Shown: one piece after another, positions 38,417-47,601 of the stretch
How positions within the stretch are numbered: the stretch's first letter is position 1
Layout: each line of letters opens with the position of its first letter
Translations under genes and position numbers: made by a program
The notes under the pieces: generated by a model
What the model saw: the letters and a program-made list of their open reading frames with translations, nothing else
The model's database searches: none
Told to the model about the DNA's origin: nothing
Assembly: GCF_004769575.1 (NCBI RefSeq)
Contig: NZ_RQGA01000011.1
Coordinates: forward strand, 1-64,000
Direction of reading: 5' to 3'
Length of the DNA: 64,000 nt
Source of the DNA: Leptospira perdikensis
GTDB taxonomy: Bacteria; Spirochaetota; Leptospiria; Leptospirales; Leptospiraceae

Positions 38417-39865
38417 ATGAAATTTAAATATTTAACATTACTTAGTCTAATATTCGTTCAATTGATTGGTTGTAAAGGTCTTCCGGAATATCTATTCCTA
38501 CCACAGAGTATGAAATTGGACTTAACTCCATTTTTGTTTCGGGTTTATACACCAGCAGAACTTGCAACTTTATCCAATTCTGACTTTAACTTAAATGAGA
38601 GTGGCCTCATTACAGGAACCAAACTCTCTCGTTATTTATCAAATTGGGCAAACAACAGACCAGCTGGAGTTTATGGAAATTTGGTCCTTTTCCAAATCCA
38701 AACAAATGGAACTAGCGGTCGTTATGTGTTTTTTGACGGGAAACAAACATTCTCTTATCCGATTGCCAATCTACCAGATCTCCTTACAGAAACTCGCGAT
38801 GATGGAGTTTTATCCGTTGATAACCTTGTTCCCAAAGGAAAAAAAATTTCCGATTTCTTTTCCATATACGGAATAGATCCAGCCATTGATTATGTTGTTT
38901 TTGCACAGGATGCTTCTTCTCTTGCCAATCTTACGTCAGCAACCTTTGCATACTACTCACTTCTCTATTGGGGATTCCCAAAAGAAAGGTTAGCTGTCCT
39001 CAATGGTTCCATTGCTGATTTAACAACCGCAAACACTTTGTTCACAACTCCATCCTACACTTATACAAATAGTAATCGTGCAGGGAGTACAAAAACTTTG
39101 TTTAGAGATCATACAGTTTTGCAGTTAACGATTGGTGATTTAATCCATGCGATCAAAAATGGAAATACTATTTTTGAAGAAGTAGATCCAATCCCTACAG
39201 AAGGATTTTACATCATAGACGGAAGACCTAATGCATCCTATACGGGAACAACAAATTCCACCGCATCAGGTTCGAAATATGGTAACTGTACAACCAAAAT
39301 AAATTCTACCTTTGTTACTAACACTTGTGTGGTAACATTTGAAGGAAGGATCAAATCGGCTTCCAATTTAGTTCCAACAGATTTATATGATGGAACCACC
39401 TTCCAATTCAAATCTTTTAGCCAACTCCAAACCTATCTCAATAATACTGGATACCCGTCTGGAAAACAAATTTATGTTTATGGAGAAGATGCAACAAAAG
39501 GTTCGTTAGTATGGTTTATTTTACACCAAGTTCTAGGAAAACCAACAAGACTGTATGAAGGTGGTTGGAAACAATACGGTGCTCTTGGATTACGAACTCC
39601 TTCTTCTGGATCAAGTCCGAGTGCCATCAGTCAACCTGCTTCTTATTGGAGAACAGACATTGTCAGTCTTTCCGAAAACAATACAGCGAACGCAGATGCA
39701 AATGTTCCTAATTACCAACTAGATGTTTCCAGACAGTTTGTAAAAAATTCCAATAAACTACGTTCTGAGGACAAAACTTTTTTACGTGGGTCCTCTTCGG
39801 GAGCAGCTGCCAGCAGTGGTGGTGGTGCCCCTACTGGTGGTGGAGGAAATGCTTGCGGGGGTTAA
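38417..39865 (+). CDS. Rhodanese-like lipoprotein, paralogue 2, with C-terminal Gly-rich Cys tail
   Basis: The 482-residue product has a lipobox ending QLIGC (Cys19). It shares with paralogues 1 and 3 the N-terminal block DFNLNESGLITGTKLSRYLSNW and the FEGRIKSASNL and YYSLLYWGFPKERLAVLNG regions. The catalytic-loop position reads VYGEDATKGSLVW, with no Cys, so this copy is probably not an active sulfurtransferase. After the family tail (SEDKTFLRG) it carries a Ser/Gly-rich extension ending GGGGNACGG, placing one Cys three residues from the C-terminus. The layout recalls the SoxY GGCGG carrier arm. GAGGGT precedes the start. Confidence 0.75.
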   Translation: MKFKYLTLLSLIFVQLIGCKGLPEYLFLPQSMKLDLTPFLFRVYTPAELATLSNSDFNLNESGLITGTKLSRYLSNWANNRPAGVYGNLVLFQIQTNGTSGRYVFFDGKQTFSYPIANLPDLLTETRDDGVLSVDNLVPKGKKISDFFSIYGIDPAIDYVVFAQDASSLANLTSATFAYYSLLYWGFPKERLAVLNGSIADLTTANTLFTTPSYTYTNSNRAGSTKTLFRDHTVLQLTIGDLIHAIKNGNTIFEEVDPIPTEGFYIIDGRPNASYTGTTNSTASGSKYGNCTTKINSTFVTNTCVVTFEGRIKSASNLVPTDLYDGTTFQFKSFSQLQTYLNNTGYPSGKQIYVYGEDATKGSLVWFILHQVLGKPTRLYEGGWKQYGALGLRTPSSGSSPSAISQPASYWRTDIVSLSENNTANADANVPNYQLDVSRQFVKNSNKLRSEDKTFLRGSSSGAAASSGGGAPTGGGGNACGG

Positions 39866-39889
39866 TCAATTAAATAGAATCTACTTACC

Positions 39890-41101
39890 GTGAGATTCCA
39901 AACATTCCAACTTACGAACATTTTCTTTTTATTAATGTTCGTAAGTTGTTCTGATTCCAATTTTTTACAATCTCATTGGAAGTATCCAATACCGGAACAA
40001 GGAGTCCCTCCTTCCCATTTTTCTTCGTTAGAAAAAAACCTAAATCCAACCTCTTGTGCCACTTGCCATCAAAACCAGTTTCAAAATTGGAAAAAAAGTT
40101 TTCATGCAAAGTCTATCAGCAGCGGATTTTTATGGCAGAAGGAAATACTAACTCAGGAAGAATATAGTTCTTGTTTCCAATGCCACTCACCATTAGCAGA
40201 AACAAAATCCGAACTTGATTCTAAATACCAAACGAAGGAAATTCTCAATTCAAAAGCTCATAATTTTTCTACAGGACTAGAAAGTCCCTCAATCCTCTGC
40301 GCCTCTTGCCATATCAGAAATCAAATCCGCTTTGGCCCTCCTCCTAGAGACAATCCAAAAAAAGAAATTACAACGGGGAACCTACCACATAACGGTTATG
40401 TTGCGAAAATAGAATTTGAATCTTCTGAATTTTGTAGATCCTGTCATGAGAGTAAAGAAACAGGAGTCAAACTAAATGGAAAACGATTGATGGAGGTTTA
40501 TTCGGAATGGAAAAAAACTACCTTTGCCAAAGATGGGATTCAATGCCAAAATTGTCATATGCCAGACCGCGAACATTCATGGAAGGGAATCCACGATAAA
40601 ACTTTTGTCCAAAATTCTTTACTACCCACTTGGACTATTACAGAAAACAAAGGAAAATACAGAATACAAGCGGAACTTAAATCTATAGGTATTGGTCACG
40701 CATTTCCGACTTATATAGTTCCAAAAATTTACCTACGTTTCTACGTTGTTTTAAAAGATAAACCCAATCCTATCCTTCTGGAAGAATCGGTAATAGGAAG
40801 AATTGTGAATGCAAATCTGACAGAAGAATACTTAGATACACGAATCCAAGCACAGAAAACACATTTAGTTCGTTTTGATTTTGAACCAAAAGAAAATCAA
40901 ATTCAAAAATTTCTTTGGGAAATTGAAGTAAATCCAGACGAACAATATGTCCGCAGTTTTGAAGAACAATTAAAAAACAAAGGAAATCAACTTTCAAATT
41001 TATCTAGAAAGTTGTTAGAAGAGTCCCTTTACGAAAAAAGGAACTCTCGTTATACGTTATTTACTTTGAGTTCAAAAGTGCCTGTTTCACTTCCGCAATG
41101 A
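39890..41101 (+). CDS. Pentahaem c-type cytochrome lipoprotein
   Basis: The frame starts with GTG 24 bases after the previous gene, with no clear ribosome-binding site. The 403-residue product has a lipobox ending LMFVSC (Cys20) and five haem sites: CATCH, CFQCH, CASCH, CRSCH and CQNCH. The first, in TSCATCHQNQFQNWKKSFHA, matches the cytochrome at 30649-32010, so the two are paralogues of the c554 type. A beta-rich domain follows from about residue 250. Electron transfer in the outer or inner leaflet facing the periplasm is likely. The gene end overlaps the convergent metZ-like gene by 41 bases. Confidence 0.85.
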   Translation: MRFQTFQLTNIFFLLMFVSCSDSNFLQSHWKYPIPEQGVPPSHFSSLEKNLNPTSCATCHQNQFQNWKKSFHAKSISSGFLWQKEILTQEEYSSCFQCHSPLAETKSELDSKYQTKEILNSKAHNFSTGLESPSILCASCHIRNQIRFGPPPRDNPKKEITTGNLPHNGYVAKIEFESSEFCRSCHESKETGVKLNGKRLMEVYSEWKKTTFAKDGIQCQNCHMPDREHSWKGIHDKTFVQNSLLPTWTITENKGKYRIQAELKSIGIGHAFPTYIVPKIYLRFYVVLKDKPNPILLEESVIGRIVNANLTEEYLDTRIQAQKTHLVRFDFEPKENQIQKFLWEIEVNPDEQYVRSFEEQLKNKGNQLSNLSRKLLEESLYEKRNSRYTLFTLSSKVPVSLPQ

Positions 41102-42233
41102 TATCATCAATATGTTCTAATCCAACAGAGACACGAATGAGACCAGGTAAAATACCTACGGCAACTCTTTCTGCTTCCGTTAACTTAGAGTGTGTTGTTG
41201 AAGTGGGATGAGTAACAGTGGTTCTTGTATCCCCTAAATTAGCTGTAAGAGAAAACCATTTTAGTGCATCCAAAAACTTTCTTGCACGGTCCACTCCACC
41301 TTTGATGACAAAAGAAACAATGCCACCACCCGATTTCATTTGTTTTTTTGCAATCGCATAACCTGGGTCATTTGGTAAAAATGGATATCTAACAAGTTCT
41401 ACCTCTGGTGATCCTTCTAAAAACTCCGCTAACTTGATTGCATTTTCAGAATGTCGATCCATCCGAACAGCAAGTGTTTCTAAACTTTTAGAAATGATCC
41501 AAGCATTCATTGGAGAAAGAGAAGGTCCCGTATTACGAGCCATGTATCGAATCGGTTGGATATATTCTTTTTTACCTAAAATAATACCTGCGATCACGCG
41601 GCCTTGCCCATCCAAATACTTTGTGGCAGAGTGAATGACAATATCAGCGCCGAAGTCAGCAGGTTTTTGAATATAAGGTGAACAAAAACAATTGTCTACA
41701 ATGAGAATCGCATTTTTCTTTTTACAAAGAGCCGATACCCAAGCCAAATCTACAATATCTAAACCCGGATTGGATGGTGTTTCAATATACACAATCTTAG
41801 TATTTTCCTGAAATGCCGATTCCCATAACTCTTGTTTGTTGATATCTACGTAGGTGGTTGTTACTCCGAAACGAGGAAGGATATTCGCGAAAATTTGATG
41901 AGTGGATCCAAATATGGCCCGCGCAGAAACAATATGATCTCCTGATTTCACAAGACCAAATACAGAAGTAAACACGGCGGACATTCCCGAGGCTGTGGCA
42001 ATTCCATCCTCTGTATGTTCTAAAGAACAGAGTTTATCGATGAGTTCCGTGGTATTGGGGTTGGAAAAGCGAGTGTATTGATTTCCAGTGACTTCTTCGG
42101 CAAATAGGGCTCTGGCATGTTCTGCATCATCAAAAACAAAACTAGAAGTTAAAAATAAAGGGGTGGAATGTTCCTTTTCCCCGGTTCGTTTGGTTTGGAT
42201 GCGGATGGCGTCAGTTTCGAAGTGTTCAAACAT
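41061..42233 (-). CDS. metZ: O-succinylhomoserine sulfhydrylase-like PLP enzyme
   Basis: The 390-residue protein belongs to the Cys/Met-metabolism PLP family (fold type I). It shows TPLFLTSSFVFDDAEHA, YTRFSNPNTTELID, ASGMSAVF and the Schiff-base Lys in IHSATKYLDGQGRVIAG, with the substrate-binding Arg in LIRVSVGLEHIDD. The sequence looks closest to MetZ, which adds sulfide to activated homoserine to give homocysteine. Cystathionine gamma-synthase or MetY activity cannot be excluded. It lies next to the rhodanese-cytochrome cluster on the other strand. Confidence 0.82.
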   Translation of the reverse strand: MFEHFETDAIRIQTKRTGEKEHSTPLFLTSSFVFDDAEHARALFAEEVTGNQYTRFSNPNTTELIDKLCSLEHTEDGIATASGMSAVFTSVFGLVKSGDHIVSARAIFGSTHQIFANILPRFGVTTTYVDINKQELWESAFQENTKIVYIETPSNPGLDIVDLAWVSALCKKKNAILIVDNCFCSPYIQKPADFGADIVIHSATKYLDGQGRVIAGIILGKKEYIQPIRYMARNTGPSLSPMNAWIISKSLETLAVRMDRHSENAIKLAEFLEGSPEVELVRYPFLPNDPGYAIAKKQMKSGGGIVSFVIKGGVDRARKFLDALKWFSLTANLGDTRTTVTHPTSTTHSKLTEAERVAVGILPGLIRVSVGLEHIDDIIAEVKQALLNSK

Positions 42234-42328
42234 ACTTCTACCAAGTTTGGCGATGAACCTTCGAATTCATCATTTTTTTTGGAAAATATCTGCTATAGAA
42301 TCGAATTTAAACTAATATAACAGAATTT

Positions 42329-42997
42329 TCAAGAAATTTCTGCAATTTTACCGTCAACCATATGGACACGACGTCCAGCAAGCCCCGCATAATCAGGGTC
42401 ATGCGTAACAAAGAGAATGGTAGTCCCATCCACTTGGTTAATCCGTTTGAATATCTCCATCACCTTGTCACCGTTAGCTGTATCTAAATTTCCTGTTGGC
42501 TCATCCGCAAATAAAAATTTAGGTTTTTGTATCAGTGCCCTTGCGATAGCTACCCTTTGTCCTTCCCCACCAGACATTTGACTTGGAAACTTATCCTTAC
42601 AATGTAATACAGAAAAACTGTCCATCAGATGTAGGGCATACTCTTCTAGAGCCTTATGAGTGCCTGTTTTTCTTGCTGGCATGGTGATATTTTCTAATCC
42701 AGTAAGTTCCGGTAATAAATAATGAAATTGAAAAACAAACCCAATGGATTGGTTTCTTAAATTATGAATCTCGGCACTTCCCATACCAATCAGGGAATTT
42801 CCTGCAAGTTTGACATCTCCACTAGTTGGATTATCAAGTCCACTAACAATATAAAGCAGTGTTGATTTACCAGATCCAGATTTTCCAGTTAATGCAACAA
42901 AATCACCCAGATTCATTTCCAAAGAAACGTCTTTTAAGACTTCTTGAGGAGGGTCACCAAAGGACTTAAAAATATGTTTGGCTTCAATCCCTAACAT
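42329..42997 (-). CDS. ABC transporter ATPase, LolD/MacB type
   Basis: The 222-residue protein has Walker A GKSGSGKST, the Q-loop FVFQFHYLLPELTG, signature MSGGEGQRVAIARAL, Walker [13 protein letters not shown] and the switch His in LFVTHDPDY. It belongs to the MacB/LolD group. Its gene immediately follows the permease gene with no spacer, forming an adaptor-permease-ATPase operon. Confidence 0.93.
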   Translation of the reverse strand: MLGIEAKHIFKSFGDPPQEVLKDVSLEMNLGDFVALTGKSGSGKSTLLYIVSGLDNPTSGDVKLAGNSLIGMGSAEIHNLRNQSIGFVFQFHYLLPELTGLENITMPARKTGTHKALEEYALHLMDSFSVLHCKDKFPSQMSGGEGQRVAIARALIQKPKFLFADEPTGNLDTANGDKVMEIFKRINQVDGTTILFVTHDPDYAGLAGRRVHMVDGKIAEIS

Positions 42998-44251
42998 TTA
43001 AGTTGCTCCCCTAATGATATCCACAGGAGAGAGACGGCTTGCCATACGTGCCGGAATATAACTTGCGATAGACGCACTAAGAACCGCAATAGAAAACCCT
43101 TTTACATAAATCATCCAATTCCATGAAATCATCATCGTTTTCATTAAGGCCTTAGAATTTTGTTTTGGATCACCAATGGGAATTCCGTCTATATAATAAC
43201 ATCCGAGGATACCTACAAAAATTCCAACAATAGCACCTAAAGTTCCCAAAAACAACCCTTGAAATATAAATAGTTGAATTGTGTCTTTCTCGTCGAATCC
43301 AATAGAACGAAGGATGGCTACTTCCTTTTTCTTTTGATTCACAACCATATTGAGTATATTATAAATTCCAAAAGCAACGACAAGAATTATGGTAAAGGTA
43401 GTTGAGTTACGAACAATATCTTGTGTTCTAAAAACTTGCAAAATACTCGCGTTCACTTCGTCCCAACTTTCCACCTTGTCTTTGCTAAAGTATCTCCAGC
43501 TTTCGGCAATTGTGGCGGCTTCTCTAATGTCTTTTATTTTAACAATAATTTGTGAAATTTCACCACTGGATTTGGTAATACTTTGCACTGTAGATAATGA
43601 AGAATAAGCTGTTACATCATCCACAAGTCGATTTCCTGTACTCAAAATTCCAACCACTTTGACGGGAATCAAATCTGTTCCAGGGATGTACACGGAAATG
43701 GTGTCTCCAATTTTTGCTCCAAGTTTACCAAGAACCCCCTCTCCCATAATGACAAGCGAAGTCCCGCGAGACAAATTCGCTAACTTACCTTCTACGATAT
43801 AATCACTAAGATTAGTAACCTTAGGTTGGATCTGAGGATCAACACCTACGAACCTAGCAGGTGCCGTAGTTTTTCCATATACAAAAATCACTTCTTTGGT
43901 GAGTTGTGGGGCAAAGGAAATAACACGATGGTCATTGGATAATTTCTCCATCCACCCAAGAACATTTGCTAAACGAGAGTTATCGGTTCTTCCTGAAGGA
44001 GGAGAAAGCCAACGAACTTCTTTTCCTTGAAAAAAAACATCATCAAAAGTTCGTTCAGTAACCAGTTCGTCTTTTGGCGAAATTTTGATTTGTCCATCCG
44101 AGTTTACCAATTGATCGGTGATGACAGCTTGAAAACCCAACATAATCCCTGAAAAAATAATGTAACCGGCTGTACCAAGTATGATTCCGACAAGTGTTAA
44201 AATGGATTGCTCGGGCCTAGAAAAGATTTGTCTAATGGCAAGAAACAACAT
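42998..44251 (-). CDS. ABC transporter permease, MacB/FtsX type
   Basis: The 417-residue protein has one N-terminal helix, a large periplasmic domain (MacB-PCD type, about 45-270) and three C-terminal helices with the FtsX pattern (QKKKEVAILRSIGFDEKDT and SIASYIPARMASRLSPVDIIRG). These are mechanotransmission permeases that export or extract substrates from the periplasmic leaflet. It sits one base from the adaptor gene. Confidence 0.92.
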   Translation of the reverse strand: MLFLAIRQIFSRPEQSILTLVGIILGTAGYIIFSGIMLGFQAVITDQLVNSDGQIKISPKDELVTERTFDDVFFQGKEVRWLSPPSGRTDNSRLANVLGWMEKLSNDHRVISFAPQLTKEVIFVYGKTTAPARFVGVDPQIQPKVTNLSDYIVEGKLANLSRGTSLVIMGEGVLGKLGAKIGDTISVYIPGTDLIPVKVVGILSTGNRLVDDVTAYSSLSTVQSITKSSGEISQIIVKIKDIREAATIAESWRYFSKDKVESWDEVNASILQVFRTQDIVRNSTTFTIILVVAFGIYNILNMVVNQKKKEVAILRSIGFDEKDTIQLFIFQGLFLGTLGAIVGIFVGILGCYYIDGIPIGDPKQNSKALMKTMMISWNWMIYVKGFSIAVLSASIASYIPARMASRLSPVDIIRGAT

Positions 44252-44252
44252 A

Positions 44253-45023
44253 TTAGTTTTTTACCAAAACTTCGTCGCCTTCTTTCAGATCTCCTTGGAT
44301 GAGTTCCCCATACTCCGAATTGATTGCTCCAATCCGAATTTCTAATTTATCACGTTGACCATTTCGAAATCGAATGACCTTTCCTCTGTCAACTGCAATT
44401 AACGGAACCAAGACAACATTGTCTTTAGATGAAACTTCAATGGCAACATCTGTTGTCATATCTGGTAGAACCCCATGGGGAAATTCATCGGCTTCGATTC
44501 TTACTAAAAATTGCCCATTCGAAGGATAAATTCTTTCGACCTTTCCTTTATACACATTCCCTCGTATGGATTCAAAACTCAGCTGAACAATTTGTCCAGG
44601 TTTGACTCGTAAAGCTGACTCTTGATCCAAAGATACGGAAATATATACTTCTTTTAAGTTTTGAATTTCGAGAAGAGGTAGGCCAGGCATCGCAGTTTCA
44701 TTTTTTGCGACATTCAATTTAGTTAAGGTTCCATTGAAAGGAGAACGAAAGGTAATTCCTGAATCATTAGTAAGAAGCGCTTGGCCTTTTGTAACTGTTT
44801 GTCCCTCTTCCACAAAAATCTCACGAATAGAGGCTGCAATTCCAAACTTCAAACTAAAACTATCTATAGGTTTTACCGTACCTAAGGCATAAACAGCTTC
44901 CACAAGTGATCCCCTTGTGATCACCAAACGATCGGATTGCGTATTTCGAATGAAAAAGTAGGTTATAAGAATTAGAATGATTACAAAAATAAAACCAATG
45001 ATAAATTGTTTTTTACGATCCAT
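44253..45023 (-). CDS. HlyD-family periplasmic adaptor of the ABC exporter
   Basis: The ATG at 45023 is preferred to an in-frame TTG upstream. The 256-residue protein has an N-terminal membrane anchor, a lipoyl-like hairpin (VEAVYALGTVKPIDSF ... EGQTVTKGQALLTND) and a beta-barrel domain (ALRVKPGQIVQLSFES). There is a membrane-proximal domain but almost no alpha-helical hairpin, so it is short for a TolC-docking adaptor. It heads the three-gene exporter operon. Confidence 0.85.
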   Translation of the reverse strand: MDRKKQFIIGFIFVIILILITYFFIRNTQSDRLVITRGSLVEAVYALGTVKPIDSFSLKFGIAASIREIFVEEGQTVTKGQALLTNDSGITFRSPFNGTLTKLNVAKNETAMPGLPLLEIQNLKEVYISVSLDQESALRVKPGQIVQLSFESIRGNVYKGKVERIYPSNGQFLVRIEADEFPHGVLPDMTTDVAIEVSSKDNVVLVPLIAVDRGKVIRFRNGQRDKLEIRIGAINSEYGELIQGDLKEGDEVLVKN

Positions 45024-45078
45024 GATGACCAAATCGTAACCAATTGAAAGTATTTGGAAATTCTTTTTCTAGTGGAAA

Positions 45079-46368
45079 CTAAAGAGACAAACCGAATACA
45101 AACTCACCTTCTTTGTCTTTTGCAGGTTTGTATTCCAAACACCTAACATCAACAAATTGGCCATTTTGTAAGGTATCAAAGCGGAAAGAATCGGCCAGAC
45201 GACCTTTGAGGTAATTGTCGGTAACAAACCGGCCATCGTTTTCTAAGATAGCTTCGTAGGATTTACCAATCACAGTCTCCGCATACCTTGTATGAAGTTC
45301 AGAACTAAGGGACATCAAATCCAAAACTCTACGTTTTTTCTCATCACCAGGAATGGGATCTCCAAAAGATTCAGCACTGGTTCCCTTACGGACAGAGTAA
45401 GGAAATACATGTAATTTTGCAAACCCAAGTTCACGTAACAATTGTTTTGTTTCTTGAAACTCTAACTCTGTTTCAGAAGGAAACCCTACAATCACATCAG
45501 TTCCAAGGAATAAATTGGGGAGTTTTTCTTTTGCAAGTTCGATTCTTGTACGAAACGCATCCGGATGGTAAGTCCGTTTCATATCCTTCAGAATTTTACG
45601 GCTTCCGCTTTGAATGGGAACATGCAAAAATTTACAGAACCTAGGGTGTTTCATTAGATCGAGTAAACCTGATCCTACATCGGGTGGTTCAATCGAGGAA
45701 AGACGAATCCGCGAATACTCTAAAATCTTTAAGATCCCTTCGAGAAGGTTAAGGAAACCTTTTTCTCCATTTTCAAGTCTGTACCAGCCTAAGTTTACAC
45801 CCGTTAGCTGAATTTCTCCAACCCCGTTGTCCTGTAAGTATCTGACTTGGTCTAAAACATCGTTATAATTTCTACTAACACCAAGCCCTCTCGCAGCTGG
45901 AATTTTACAGTAAGAACATTTTCTGTTACATCCGTCTTGGATTTTTAAGTATGCACGAGTGTGACCTTCAGGCAAAACATCCGAATAGGAAAATCTATCT
46001 AAAACCTGATCTGGGTATGTTTCTTTCCCTTCCCAATCCTCAAGAATCTTATAAGGAAGGGAACTTTTTTCTGTATTTCCAAAAACACCAAACACACCAG
46101 GAATGTTTTGTAAAATTTCTTTATCTGTTTCTGCATAACATCCTGTTACATAAACCTTTGCTCCAGGATTAGTGCGAATGGCATTACGGATGATATTTCT
46201 ATTTTTTACATCGGCTTTGTTCGTCACTGTACATGTATTGACAACGATGTATTCAGCCTTTTCCTCAGCTTCTGCGAGGGAAAAACCTTTATCTTTCAGA
46301 ACAGAGTACATACCATCGGTTTCAAAAAAATTCAACCGACATCCAAGTGTATGAAATTTAATTTTCAC
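45079..46368 (-). CDS. mtaB: tRNA t6A37 methylthiotransferase MtaB
   Basis: The 429-residue radical-SAM protein starts [20 protein letters not shown], the MtaB signature that differs from MiaB and RimO. The N-terminal domain has the other auxiliary-cluster cysteines ([15 protein letters not shown]). The radical-SAM motif is [13 protein letters not shown] near residue 145. The C-terminal region covers the TRAM position. It converts t6A to ms2t6A at position 37 of tRNAs. Its start overlaps the TPR gene by four bases. Confidence 0.93.
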   Translation of the reverse strand: MKIKFHTLGCRLNFFETDGMYSVLKDKGFSLAEAEEKAEYIVVNTCTVTNKADVKNRNIIRNAIRTNPGAKVYVTGCYAETDKEILQNIPGVFGVFGNTEKSSLPYKILEDWEGKETYPDQVLDRFSYSDVLPEGHTRAYLKIQDGCNRKCSYCKIPAARGLGVSRNYNDVLDQVRYLQDNGVGEIQLTGVNLGWYRLENGEKGFLNLLEGILKILEYSRIRLSSIEPPDVGSGLLDLMKHPRFCKFLHVPIQSGSRKILKDMKRTYHPDAFRTRIELAKEKLPNLFLGTDVIVGFPSETELEFQETKQLLRELGFAKLHVFPYSVRKGTSAESFGDPIPGDEKKRRVLDLMSLSSELHTRYAETVIGKSYEAILENDGRFVTDNYLKGRLADSFRFDTLQNGQFVDVRCLEYKPAKDKEGEFVFGLSL

Positions 46369-47144
46369 AAGTCGCTGAGTGCTACGATCCGTTTGGAATT
46401 TTCTTTAATGGTATTACTTTCGCCATTCAAATCAGAAGCTTTTTGGATACATTCCTTAGCTTCCGTCAAATAGGTGTTTGCTTGAGATTTTTTGCCCAAC
46501 TTTTTATTTGTTTTATATAAAGACTCTTGGACAAGAGCTAAGTTGTTCCAAATTTCAGGAGAGTTCGGGTTTAAAGAAGAAGCCCACCTTAAACTAACAT
46601 CTGCTTTATCATAATTTTTTAAGTTATAGTAAATTTTACCTTCTAACTCCAACATACGAAAGTCACTAGGACTTCCAGCCTTTGCTTTTTCAATTTGGGA
46701 AAGCGCCGTTTTAGAAGCTCCTCTCTCAGAAAGTGCTAAGGCATAAAAATACCTTACTTCAGGATTTTGTGGGTACAACGGAATTGTTTTTTCAGCAAGT
46801 TCAATGGCAGGTTTCCATTTTTTATGACGAGTTAGAATCGCAAGACTACCTTGTAGAAGATCTTCATCGTCGGGTTTACGTTTTCTTGCTTCTAAAATAT
46901 TTTTATAAGAATTTTCGAAATCATTCAACTTGTCATAGTTAAATGCAAGGAGTGCATAAAATTCGTAAGACGATTTTCCATCGGTCAAAAGACTTTTGAC
47001 AAGTTCGATGGATTTGTTGTAATTTTTGACTTTATATTCATCAACAGCCTGAAAGTAAGCAGAACCGACCTGTTCTTTTTCTTGAGAGTAAAGGGATGTT
47101 ACGAAAAGACAAGTAATAGCAAAAGCGTAAATCAAATGTTTCAT
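46365..47144 (-). CDS. Exported TPR-repeat protein
   Basis: The 259-residue product has a signal peptide ([20 protein letters not shown]). About five tetratricopeptide repeats follow, clearest at [35 protein letters not shown] and [19 protein letters not shown] proteins mediate protein-protein contacts; a periplasmic assembly role is likely. Four-base overlaps with both neighbours place it in the clpC-to-mtaB run. Confidence 0.85.
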   Translation of the reverse strand: MKHLIYAFAITCLFVTSLYSQEKEQVGSAYFQAVDEYKVKNYNKSIELVKSLLTDGKSSYEFYALLAFNYDKLNDFENSYKNILEARKRKPDDEDLLQGSLAILTRHKKWKPAIELAEKTIPLYPQNPEVRYFYALALSERGASKTALSQIEKAKAGSPSDFRMLELEGKIYYNLKNYDKADVSLRWASSLNPNSPEIWNNLALVQESLYKTNKKLGKKSQANTYLTEAKECIQKASDLNGESNTIKENSKRIVALSDL

Positions 47145-47575
47145 AAAAGATCCGATGGAACTGTAATGGAGTTCAAATTGACCGAATCTATCCTGGAATG
47201 ATAGGGTTCGATGGGGTCCAGGTATAGGAAAACGCTTCCCCCTTTAGAAAGCAAGTAATGTTCGATATGTTCTTCCGTGATGATTTCCGTGTCTGCCGTA
47301 TACAAAATGGGGTTTTCGCCCGGGCCCAGATGGACATGGAATTCTTGGGTTGGTAAGAAATCGGAAAGGTTCAGATAACCCGAGCCAAAATAAAGTCCTG
47401 ACTGAAAGTAATATTTATAAAAAACTTTGACTTCAGGGAGAATGAGGTTGGGGCGAATGTAACCCAGCTCGATCCGTTCGATTGTTCCAACTGTGCGGAT
47501 TTTCCGAAGTTGGAACCAAACCTTACGAATGAAAAAATAAGAAAACAGAAAGACGAGGGGAATGAGGATAGCCAT
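47141..47575 (-). CDS. Small DUF3592-like membrane protein
   Basis: The 144-residue protein has an N-terminal membrane helix (LIPLVFLFSYFFI). A beta-rich domain with ...GTIERIELGYIRPNLILPEVKVFYKYYF.. and GPGENPILYT follows, as in DUF3592-type proteins. A further helix is not evident. The role is unknown. It lies 26 bases after clpC and overlaps the TPR gene by four bases. Confidence 0.6.
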   Translation of the reverse strand: MAILIPLVFLFSYFFIRKVWFQLRKIRTVGTIERIELGYIRPNLILPEVKVFYKYYFQSGLYFGSGYLNLSDFLPTQEFHVHLGPGENPILYTADTEIITEEHIEHYLLSKGGSVFLYLDPIEPYHSRIDSVNLNSITVPSDLL

Positions 47576-47601
47576 TACCGTTCGCCTTTCCGAAAGGCTC
47601 T

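Noticed and set aside
47576..47601. Terminator after clpC (GCCTTTC/GAAAGGC)
   Set aside because: The loop is too short and no T run follows; the downstream gene is probably cotranscribed.
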